Shown here: positions 19,861-28,822 of the stretch, piece after piece | How positions within the stretch are numbered: position 1 is the stretch's first letter | Layout of the letters: each line of letters opens with the position of its first letter | Assembly: GCA_037044905.1 (NCBI GenBank) | Contig: JBAOKB010000095.1 | Location: forward strand, 1-64,000 | Source: Hortaea werneckii | Taxonomy: Eukaryota; Ascomycota; Dothideomycetes; Mycosphaerellales; Teratosphaeriaceae | Direction of reading: 5' to 3' | DNA: 64,000 bases | Notes under the pieces: generated by a model | What the model saw: the letters and a program-made list of their open reading frames with translations, nothing else | Told to the model about the DNA's origin: nothing | The model's database searches: none | Program-made: the position numbers and the translations under genes

Positions 19861-20510
19861 GATCGTCTGTCTTCTTTTCTGGAAGTGGTTTTGGGCGGTG
19901 TATAGGGGGAGGTGGCTTGGTATTTGATGTAGTGTCGCGGCAGTGATTGCGGGATAGATCTGGTGGCGTTATGTTAGGGGCTTGAGTCGGGGATTTGGAT
20001 TGGGTTCGAGAGGTTGGTCTTACGAGGTGTAGTAATGGGTTTGTGTAGGTGTGTTAGGGTTGCTCAGATTGTTGGATAGGGGTTCCCTCTTAAGCGCTTC
20101 GCATGTGAAGTTGGATGGCGCAGCAGTGGTATACTTGGCACGGGCCAGCACTTCCATGTTTCTAGCGCATGCCCCATGACGCATGCAAGCTGCGAACGAC
20201 GACTTGGACGCGCGCCATTTACGCCAAGAACAGCTTCACTGCAATACCTTGCCTGAAATCCCTTTTCAATCAAGGAAAACGTCCTCTCACTGACAAAAGA
20301 GACCTTGGAAGACGTTCACGTTGAATTAACATCCTTCTCCATTTGCTACGAGACTGAAAAGTATCAAGACCGACATCCGTTCCCATCCGCCAAGAACCGT
20401 ACTTGCCAAAAACAGAAGCGCCATCGAAAGACTTCGTTGGCATTCAACAAACCTCCACCAGATCCGGAAGACTAAAAACCCCAATTCCGTCCGAAAGAGG
20501 CAACGGCAGA
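19861..20510. other. Region between the divergent small cysteine-rich ORFs
   Basis: 650 bp that would serve as a shared divergent promoter if both flanking small ORFs are genes. I did not find a convincing repeated metal-response element by eye. Confidence 0.3.
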
Positions 20511-20651
20511 ATGTGCCAACGTAGCCAGGTCGCAACAGAACCAATCCTAGCTTCCAAGCCTATAAAGATCCCCAAGGGCGTGGCGAAGCCTCGACCATGT
20601 ATTGATATCCCGTGCGGTCCTAACTGCGACTGCGAGTTCTGCTGTAAGTAA
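20511..20651 (+). CDS. Putative small cysteine-rich peptide (metallothionein-like)
   Basis: 46 codons from the ATG at 20511, ending TGC TGT AAG TAA. The N-terminal half is basic and proline-rich (KPIKIPKGVAKPRP). The C-terminus is PCIDIPCGPNCDCEFCCK, with cysteines spaced C-x4-C-x3-C-x-C-x2-C-C. The CGxxCxC core is shared with the ORF at 19708-19860. The end overlaps a consensus donor, GTAAGT at 20644-20649, so this could instead be an exon that splices onward; one possible acceptor near 20685 would give a longer tail, but its branch site is poor. The frame is open upstream to 20403 without an ATG. Confidence 0.4.
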   Translation: MCQRSQVATEPILASKPIKIPKGVAKPRPCIDIPCGPNCDCEFCCK

Positions 20652-20959
20652 TCATTCTCCCTTGGAACGTCAGGAGATCGATCAGCTGATAATTGGGGGT
20701 CTCTTCTATGGGAAAGGTATACCGATCCCATGTACGATAATGTGACACCAAAGCCGAGAGGGCTGTAATGATGGGAGGGGATACATAATGTTGCTAGCAG
20801 GGCACTGACGAGGAGTTCTGCGGCGTGGCTTTGAGATGAACAAATTTGCAGATGCAGATCGGAATGGCTGGCGTACGGAACTTTGAGGGATAGGTACAAT
20901 GAATGGAATTTGCCAAAACAAATGACCTAGCCAAGAAGGATGTCCTGAGAACCTTTTCT

Positions 20960-21760
20960 TCAATTCCGCCCGTAGCCACCCTCTGTTTCCAATGGAAATC
21001 TGACCGTGAAGTCGCCTAGATCGGAAAGCTCGAGTTGCGGTGCACCGGTGTTCGATTGGCTGCTGGTGTTGGTATCAAGAAGGGGTTCTCTCGCCGATGG
21101 TGCCTCGTCCAACGATGTGGAATTCCGCGGGATATTGACCCCCGAGTTCTGAGAGAAGTCAGGAGCGGGCCCTTGCTGGACGGTGGGAGAACCGCCAGTA
21201 ATGTGCATACGTCGCGGAGACGGACTCGCAGCATTGGATGCAGACTGCCCGACCTCGATTTCTCGGAGCTCGCCAAATGAGTCTGCATTTGTCGGCCGTC
21301 GGCTGGGGAGACGTTCAAGCGGAATTGGCTTGCTCGGTTGAGTCACGTAATCATTGAGGATCTTTCCAAGTCTCTTCAACAGACCCGACGAGCCACGTCG
21401 CGATGCAGGAGTCTCCTCAGGCTCCGCCAAAGTGATCCCCTGCCCAAGCGCAAGGTTTCTTGCCGTCAGTGGTCGACGTTCGGGTTCTCTGCCCAAGCTG
21501 GAAGGACAGCGAAGCGCGTGACATAAAGTGAAGAGCACAGGGCTGCTGCCCGAATGGCGAAGATGATGATCTGAATTTGGTATCGAACTAGCAGGGGTCG
21601 AGCCATGTCCATCGTAAGCTGTATCTCGTTGCCAGCTGACAATACGATCTTCGAATTCCAGCTGCGAGCTACTCCTGGCCAAAGCGCGTTGGAGGTCTAG
21701 AGTGCTTGGGTCTACTACCCCGACCGTCAAATTAGCCTGGGTATCACTATACGCATGCAT
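20960..21760 (-). CDS. Hypothetical protein
   Basis: Not recognised. One exon of 266 residues from a real ATG at 21760. The sequence is rich in Ser, Pro, Arg and Leu, with few ordered segments. The most structured-looking stretch is SSGLLKRLGKILNDYVTQP, a short amphipathic helix near the middle. There is no signal peptide or membrane helix. It lies just downstream of the LSB5-like gene on the same strand, 56 bp after its stop. It could therefore be a separate small gene or, less likely, part of an extended 3' transcript. The three other overlapping frames are shorter and look like shadows. Confidence 0.45.
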   Translation of the reverse strand: MHAYSDTQANLTVGVVDPSTLDLQRALARSSSQLEFEDRIVSWQRDTAYDGHGSTPASSIPNSDHHLRHSGSSPVLFTLCHALRCPSSLGREPERRPLTARNLALGQGITLAEPEETPASRRGSSGLLKRLGKILNDYVTQPSKPIPLERLPSRRPTNADSFGELREIEVGQSASNAASPSPRRMHITGGSPTVQQGPAPDFSQNSGVNIPRNSTSLDEAPSAREPLLDTNTSSQSNTGAPQLELSDLGDFTVRFPLETEGGYGRN

Positions 21761-21816
21761 CCAGCCAAGGTCTCGTAATTGCTGGACATTCGATGCGACG
21801 TGGACCGTCGCTCAGC

Positions 21817-23152
21817 TCAAACCTCTCTCCAGGTCATACCGGGACGTTCTTGATGTGGGGTCGGCGCAGCGTTGGAGTCACCGAAGGGATCATCATCATC
21901 GTCATCTTCCTCACCTGCATCATCATGTCTGGACGACCTTTCAGGAAAAGAAGGCGGCGGTGGCATCGGTACGCTTGCTGGAGCAGGCCTAGCCGGCTTT
22001 GACGGAGGGTTCTCCTCAGCTAAAGAAAGACCTGCGAGTTGCGCGGCGGTGTCGGCGCTCACATGTCGAGAGTGAGTTCCCTGGGTAGGTCGTGCCTGAG
22101 CTTCCGGCGGAGGTTGCTCCCATTCGCTATCGCTGTCATCTTCGATACTGCGATCCATGATTTCATAGGCAGTCAAGGCCTTCACGAGCTCGTCGTTGGC
22201 GTTCACCAGACTCCCAATCCAATCATCAGATTCAACTTGTTGGATGTAAAGCAGAATCTGTCGCCTAAGACTCTTGGCGGTTTCGAATCGACTAACAATT
22301 TCTCGATTTTGTGATACACGCTCAGTCTCTCGGTTGGCGAGCTGGAGACCGTTGAGAAGATTTGTTGAGGCAATTGATGCTCGTGCAATGCAGTTCGTCA
22401 TGTTGTCCTTTTCCTTGGCAAGGTTGAATGGCTTGCCGTAGCTGTATTTGCTCTTGCTCTTCGAGTGCTTGGAAGGCAAGGCGGAGGAAGCTGGTGTCAA
22501 GGTTACAGGCTGATTTTTGGCAGATGCGACCAAGGGAGGCTGAGCACTGGAAGTGGCCCTGCTGCGACTGCCCGAGGGCGTAGGCGCAGGCGAGGGTGAG
22601 TGCCGTGCCTCCGATTCTGACTCTGCATGGTCATCTTGGACGACTTTCTGTCGCGCAGCCATGGGTCGCTGAGATCGCGGAAGCTCCTTGTAAAGATTGG
22701 CGATGCGCTCCAAACCAGGCGTGTTTTTGTACGCATTAGCCCATTGGATGAAGAGAACTTGACACTTCTTCTTGACGGAAGGGTCTACCATGTCCTCACG
22801 AGCCATGATACGTAGACGCTCCAAGAGTGGCTCGTCCAGAAAGGCCCTTTGAAACCGGGAGTCCCCATTTTCCATGAGACCATCTAGAATGACCAGGGCC
22901 CGAATTTGCCGATGCGTGGTACCATATTTCCTAATGCCGGTCAGTGAAAGCTCAGTAGGACCGCTATGCTAGAAATACTTACAGCTTCTTCCGAAGTGCT
23001 CTTGCTGCTTCTGTTGGCCCAGATGCTTGAATGCGGATCACTTCCACCAGATCAATCAGCCCTCCAAAGTCTTCCTCTTCGTACTGCTCACTTGTTAAAC
23101 GGTCTATCTGCACAGTCACAGCCGAATACGGCTTTCTCGGGCCTCCAAACAT
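21817..23152 (-). CDS. LSB5: LSB5-like VHS/GAT-domain endocytic adaptor
   Basis: Family members bind ubiquitin, Las17/WASP and clathrin-adaptor components at the cell cortex and link actin to endosomal sorting. Exon 1 is 23152-22983 and exon 2 is 22930-21817; the 52-nt intron has donor GTAAGT and acceptor TTAG. The product is 427 residues. The VHS domain spans ~10-150 and contains LRKKLKYGTTHRQIRALVIL across the splice junction, then KKCQVLFIQWANAYKNTPGL. After a Ser/Pro linker, a GAT-like helical bundle lies at ~225-310 (NREIVSRFETAKSLRRQILL, then SLVNANDELVKALTAYEIMD). The tail has an acidic run followed by DPFGDSN, an NPF-like/DPF adaptor motif, and ends GMTWREV. HSE1, the other VHS protein here, is at 42.4 kb. 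Confidence 0.85.
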
Positions 23153-23749
23153 GTTGCCGGTGTCTTGAGATTCTTAGTTCCCCTTCACTTTTGAGAATGA
23201 TGTAGAAGTGGACAGGCGTTCCAATTGAGAGGTAAGCGGGGCGTATCTTATCTGGAGCCGGTGTTCTTCCGTTATGATGTCTTCAAGGTTTACTCCGCGG
23301 CCGGGGCCCGCCTTGATCTTCTGATACCTGACACTGCCTCACTCCCACTTCAGGTACTTGTCATAAGCCACACCAGGTCACATTAAACAGTGTACGAAGA
23401 GCGAGGTTTGACGCTTGTATTCAGGCCGTTACTTAGGTGGAGCTACGTAGACTCCTCCAGGATATTCACTGCCGTCCTCGAGTGGCGGCAGTGCAGCTAA
23501 CAAATGACGAAGGTGACAATGTCTCATTTCAGGTTGCCGAGCACCGTCGCTTCCAGTTACATGTAGCTCTTCACTATCTTGAAGTGCAGTGGTCGCGTGG
23601 TCGTCAGGTCCACACCTTCATGATTGGACCGGCAACTGCCGGGCGGCCAATGGAACCTCACCTCATACTCTCCTTTGACACAAGCACGCAAAGATACTGA
23701 CACCCTGTGCAACGTAAGACGCGCTTTTCGAGTTTCAGTGGAAAGTGAC
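23153..23749. other. Divergent promoter with a possible upstream exon
   Basis: Lies between the LSB5-like start and the plus-strand gene at 23750. A frame at 23437-23700 (88 codons) preceded by a TTAG acceptor-like sequence looks mildly coding, but it has no ATG start and I could not join it cleanly to the downstream frame. Confidence 0.35.
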
Positions 23750-25381
23750 ATGTCTGCGTGGAAAGGCTGGAATGAGCTCGAAGTACGCGGAAATAAAGGA
23801 ATGGCTGGCTTCACCCCAATAAATGCACCTGCAGCCGCCAATAACGAACAAAGTGGACTCAGAGCTACTGAATCACCGTCTTGCTCTAATTCTGCAGCCG
23901 CTGGTCCATTTAAATGCGTCAAAACAGGTCGAACGAGTCCGGCAGCCACTCAGACACCGTGTCATCCAACGACCAAAAAGGCGAGCGGCAAAGGTCGCAA
24001 ACGAGGAAGCACTGCCAAATCAGCCTCAAGATCGAAGCGCCGTAAGAGTAACACTAAACACGATTCAACCAGCAGTAGTCCCAGTGAAAGTCAAATCACC
24101 GATGCATGGCCAGCACTCAAGATTTCCAACGCCGTAGTAAAGCAGGGCGAGGGCTCTGTGAACCTTGCATCCGGCCATGTCTCAGAGCCAACGATCAACT
24201 CAATGGTTTCTGTGTACGCCCAGCCTACTTCTATGGACGCTGTTAATTTAACAGGGCAGCCTACGTCAATGAGTGCACTCAATAGCCAACAGCTGACTAG
24301 CAGAACCGCGCATGGTAACTGCGACTCCTCAGCGACAAAGAATAGCAGGAATAAGCAATCCCAGCCTTTGCTTGATCGACATGATGGGACTGGAGCTCCG
24401 CGCCAGTCTCAGCATCTTCCGTCCACTGTAGACCAACTATCAACATTGCCCTATTCTGAAGAAGAGGATGAATTCGGCCCTCCTCTCGAGTTAGAGCCTG
24501 AGCAACCCTCGCCGGATGAAGGAATTATTCAACGGCAGGGGAATACCATACAAGTGCCTATCTCGCACTCTGGAGAAGCGCTCAAAAGTGTAAGAAAGCG
24601 GACTCATGAACGATTTGGTATATCATCTGTACCAACGAACATTCTTACGGAAGAAGAAGCAATCGCGCTGGACGATTCGGATGAGGATCTTCTTGCAGGC
24701 GTATCCAACGAAGCCGAGAAGGCTTTCGTTAGAGGAGAGCGTACATCCAAACAAAATGTCAAAGAAGTCGATGAGCACGACGACTATGGCGGCGCGCTAC
24801 TTACTGATGCCGAGAAACAACTGCTAAGCTCTTTTCGAGGTACTGGTCGGGACGATGAAGCAAAACCAGTGATCCGAAAACCCTTCCCAAGCGTGATACG
24901 AGACCGCTCGCCAATTTGGGGAGCGTCAAACACGACAGTGCTTCGGACATGCTTTCGCATCGGTGAAGCGCTGAATGTTGGCTGTCAAGCCGTACGAAAC
25001 AACCGACCGGTTCTCCTCGAACTTTATGCGCGCGTCATGGATTCCTGGCATGAAGATGCAGAAAGAGGCAAAGGGAGAAAGCAGAGTTTCGTTCTTCACG
25101 ACCTTTATCACGACAAGCCGCCTTACATCGATTCGTCGTTTCTGCTATGTGGTCAGAGCAAGGTCTGGGATGCCGATACGACGACTTTTCTGACCAGAAG
25201 GGACGGTGGTATCATGTGCCGTGCTATCGGGCAAATGAGGAAGGAAAGGTGCGGTGGTGGGAAGTGGTATATCAATCTCCTAAGTATCTGGGAAGCAACA
25301 TGGGATGATGTTGATGCTGTTACCGGTATTTATGCGAAAAACATATCTGGGCATGCGAGCGACGACGACGGACAAGGATAA
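23750..25381 (+). CDS. Conserved fungal protein of unknown function
   Basis: 543 residues from the ATG at 23750 (MSAWKGW); the frame is open upstream to 23624 without an ATG. Residues ~85-120 form a strongly basic patch (KKASGKGRKRGSTAKSASRS, then KRRK), likely nuclear-localising. The middle is disordered and acidic, with runs such as EEEDEFGPPLELEPEQPSP. The C-terminal ~140 residues look like a folded domain: RSPIWGASNTTVLRTCFRIG followed by EALNVGCQAVRNNRPVLLEL, then QSFVLHDLYHDKPPYID and a WYINLLSIWEATWDDVDAVT end. I have the impression this C-terminal domain is conserved among filamentous fungi, but I cannot name it. A nuclear role is inferred only from the basic patch. Confidence 0.7.
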   Translation: MSAWKGWNELEVRGNKGMAGFTPINAPAAANNEQSGLRATESPSCSNSAAAGPFKCVKTGRTSPAATQTPCHPTTKKASGKGRKRGSTAKSASRSKRRKSNTKHDSTSSSPSESQITDAWPALKISNAVVKQGEGSVNLASGHVSEPTINSMVSVYAQPTSMDAVNLTGQPTSMSALNSQQLTSRTAHGNCDSSATKNSRNKQSQPLLDRHDGTGAPRQSQHLPSTVDQLSTLPYSEEEDEFGPPLELEPEQPSPDEGIIQRQGNTIQVPISHSGEALKSVRKRTHERFGISSVPTNILTEEEAIALDDSDEDLLAGVSNEAEKAFVRGERTSKQNVKEVDEHDDYGGALLTDAEKQLLSSFRGTGRDDEAKPVIRKPFPSVIRDRSPIWGASNTTVLRTCFRIGEALNVGCQAVRNNRPVLLELYARVMDSWHEDAERGKGRKQSFVLHDLYHDKPPYIDSSFLLCGQSKVWDADTTTFLTRRDGGIMCRAIGQMRKERCGGGKWYINLLSIWEATWDDVDAVTGIYAKNISGHASDDDGQG

Positions 25382-25884
25382 GAAGATTACGGTCTGGCAC
25401 CTACGATGCTCGTAGGACTACAGTGTGGCATGTCACGAATGCAAAGGATCGCGGGACTCAGATAGCTTATTGCTGACACACATATTTTGCATCTGGGTTT
25501 TCGCTTCTCTGCTACTCACTGCCATGTAGACATACTGTAACAATCTTTCCTAGCTGGTTCGTGTAGCAATTTAAAAAGAAAACATCATTGCAGTCATTGG
25601 TAGCATTCACCTCAGGCCCATGGAATGTTTCGCTTGTGACCTCGGAAGTGCCATATGTGGGTCAAGCTGTCTAGTGGGGGAGCTTGGACGCGACCATTGT
25701 GAAACCACAGGGCAATGCCACCGCAATTCGATATACCGCTTGACGACCCAATGTGATTCTTATCACGCCACAGATCGAGACTATCAAACGCGTAGCAGCG
25801 AACCTCGCACGATGCTTCACCATTGTGGTGCCCACTAGCCCAACGCCATCCTGAAGCCACAACCGCTCCGGCTTACCGTGCACC
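25382..25884. other. Intergenic
   Basis: About 500 bp between two plus-strand genes. No RNA gene or motif recognised; presumably terminator plus promoter. Confidence 0.4.
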
Positions 25885-28123
25885 ATGGAAAGCGCCATAG
25901 AACCGGCCGTTTCGCCTCGTGAGGTAGCCACGCCCTCCAAGGCTGGCAGCAAGAACCGCTCCCTGTCCGATCCGCCCTCAGCCCAGGCCGTCACAGCTCT
26001 GCAGCCCTCGCCGACGTTCCGGGAGAGCGTGCGGCAGGGTAGCAAAGACGACCATGACCCCGCCATCACCGGCATTTATACTCCCACCCAGCAGAAGACC
26101 CCCTTCTCGCGCAGGCCAGACTTTGCGAGAGGGCTCTCATTGCAGATGCCCGCACCTGCTTCACCCTCAGCAGCCTCGGGAAGCGCGAATGGCAGTGGAT
26201 GGTCACGGGAACAGCCAGCTCCGCTGAGCCCCAAGCTGGACGAGAAGGAGATATACATGCAAACGGCCGCCAACGACCTTTCTGCTTCCCCTGCAACGTC
26301 GCTGCCGAGACACTCCAGGGGTTTGGACTTCTCCCGGGCGTGCACGAATCTCCATCACTCGACTTTGGCGGAGAGACAGCCAGGTATGGGGAGTCCGGGT
26401 AGTAGCCCGGTCATGACGACGAAGGGGATGAATATTCCAGGGAGGAAGGGCAGTGTTGGGAGTATGGTGCTGGACTCGCCAGCGATGGGAGGTATTGGGA
26501 CAGGATGGGGCGGATTGGCTCCTGAAAGGAGTACAGTGAGTAGCTCGGTGGGCAGTGTGAATATGATGGGAAGCGACAGCGAGAGCAGTGAGAGTGATGA
26601 AGACGCAAGCATGGGCGGAGATGTAAGTGACAGCAGGCTGTGAATGAAAAATGGAGGGAGAATGGACAATGCTGACGCGTGAATGCTTTTAGGACCAAGA
26701 TGACGCCATCTTCACCACACCGCAAGTGCACAAGCTTCAGAACCCGAGCGCTCCAACGCCTTTCGCTGGACACAATCCGCCGAGCTGGGCGAATGCCAGC
26801 AGTTTCAGTCCGGCACAAGCGTCTCTCATGAAGACGATTCGGCGGAATAAGTTACACAAAGGGGCTAGGAAGACAAGGACAAGCTCAAGCAGTGCAAGTG
26901 GGAGCGGCTATAGTGGCATGGCTTCTCCCCGTGGAACCTCTCCGCCGCCACTAAGGAGCATAGAGTCGGCTGCCACTGGGCATGGCTCTGCTGGTTATTT
27001 CCAATGGGCGACGAACGCTGCTAGAAGCAGGCGTGAAAGTCTCGCCCTAGGTACAGAGGGTTTGAATATGAGTAGCGGGAATGACAGTGGGGATGAGGCG
27101 TCTTCACATACAGGACCAAGTACACCAGGCGTGGTGAGGAGACCAGTGGTCAGGAGAGGGAATCTGCTTCCAAAGACGAAAGGCTTTGCGCGTATACGTG
27201 CTGCTTTACTGGAAGAGGCAGCTCCAGTGGACACGGATATGCGGCGAGAGTCTGAGACCATTAAGCAGGTTCGCGAGCGAGATGGAAGTGTGTCTGAGTT
27301 CGACCTCACTCAAGACCCCAATCGGCCTGGTACCGCCACAGCAGCTTCCTCACCTAACCTACTACCTGCCGTACCAGAATCAGCACAGGAGGACTTCGGC
27401 CGTGATCTGGACAGTGAAACACCAAGCAACAATGGCAAAGCGAACGGTCTGGGAATGATGAACTTCGCCCTTCAAGCTTCTCGCAATGGCGGCGGAATGG
27501 AATACTGGAACCGATTCGACCCTTCTATGCGAACGCCGCCCCCTCCACCGGCCTTCCCACGACAAGGAAGCAGCGCGATGTCCTCCGACATCAACATGGA
27601 GTCGCCCGCGCCAGGACAGGGCGGTGGCTCAACCACAGATGTCTTTTGGCGCAGACCACGAGCCAGGAGCTCCGCATCTGACGCTAGCGACGCCTTTGGC
27701 TCGACGGCTCCTCCTGCACCGGTGAACGACGATGTCGCGCTGAAGAAGTTCAAGCGCAGAAGGGAAGACGACTTTGATATTGCGACTATCAAGCGCCGGG
27801 CCGTGTCTCCGGGTATGAGTTCCCAGAATAGTCCGGTGCTGACACAGTCGCCGTCGCAGAGGGATGACAATAAAGGGAATTGGGGACAGCCTCCGGATCG
27901 TGCAGCGGGGTCAACGAAGAAGGAGGCTGGTGGACAGCAGACGCAGGGTCCATCGAGCGAGTCTTCCCAACCTACTTCTTCGCAGCCGCAGGCTTTACAC
28001 AGCGTGCGATCGAATAGCGGGAGCAATGTGGCCGGGAACGGTCTGGCGAGTCAGGGGAAGAAGCTGGGGTTACAGGGTATGACGGATACGAATGATGGGT
28101 TGATGAAGATGAGTATTGAATGA
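25885..28123 (+). CDS. Conserved fungal serine-rich protein of unknown function
   Basis: Two exons, 25885-26622 and 26693-28123. The 70-nt intron has donor GTAAGT, a GCTGACG branch site near 26671 and TTTTAG. The product is 722 residues. It is Ser/Pro/Gly-rich overall with islands that look conserved: GLDFSRACTNLHHSTLAE (~149), an ERSTVSSSVGSVNMMGSDSE stretch just before the acidic splice region, ASLMKTIRRNKLHKGARKTR (~288) and GNLLPKTKGFARIRAALLEE (~400). Near the C-terminus are basic clusters KKFKRRRED and IKRRAVSP, likely an NLS. I recognise the pattern as a widespread filamentous-fungal protein but cannot name it. The mix of short conserved motifs in disorder suggests a regulatory, perhaps phosphorylated, nuclear protein. 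Confidence 0.75.
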
Positions 28124-28822
28124 GGGGCCCGATCACTTGGGATGAATTTCTCACGGCTGCGGTTCTGTTTTGGGACTTTGATGGCTTGCTTTGCTTTATG
28201 GTCTAGTTGTTCTTCGAGAGCGAGGCGTTGGTGGGAGTTAGTATGATACCATTGCTGGAGATTCTGGCTGGCGTGTATTTGATAGGTTGACCTTTTCAGA
28301 GTCATGAGGAAATGGGATTCGTTTATTACGAGTTTGATGAATGCCAGGTCTACCATGCAACTCGGTACTATTGTTTGATCCGTCCTGTCTTTCCACTTCA
28401 CCATCGTACTCGCTTTATTTGAGGTGGACAGCTGCCTTTTCATCTGCTTTTGCGGGATGGATGGAGCTGGAGTTGGAAGTCACTGGAGACAGACATGGGT
28501 CCATGAGTCCATAAGCTATTATCAAGACTGTAGTCTTCGAGTAGGAAGGTAAGTAAGATCATGAGGTACTGTTAATCCTCGTACCTGGAGGGGAAGGGGA
28601 CCTCGGGGGAATCTCGGCGGATAGACAGGACTTTAGACGAGACAAAGAGCGGATGGGTCAAGGCGCTAAGCTCAGACCCTGCCGAAGGGCTAATGGGGCT
28701 AGCAAGAAAAGTTGGAGCGCGTTTTGCTTCGGTACATATCGCTCCCACTTCTTCTCTTCACATTCTTTTGGTCCTGCACCACCTTTCCTTTCTTTTCCTT
28801 TCCTCGCTGTCTATCATTCACG
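28124..28822. other. Intergenic; KAP123 promoter and 5' UTR
   Basis: 700 bp. A pyrimidine-rich stretch immediately precedes the KAP123 ATG (28737-28815), typical of highly expressed fungal genes. The KAP123 frame is open back to 28712 but the family start is the ATG at 28823. Confidence 0.5.

Noticed and set aside
23437..23700. Possible upstream exon of the gene at 23750
   Set aside because: No ATG, stop before a usable donor, and no frame-consistent join found; left as a note only.
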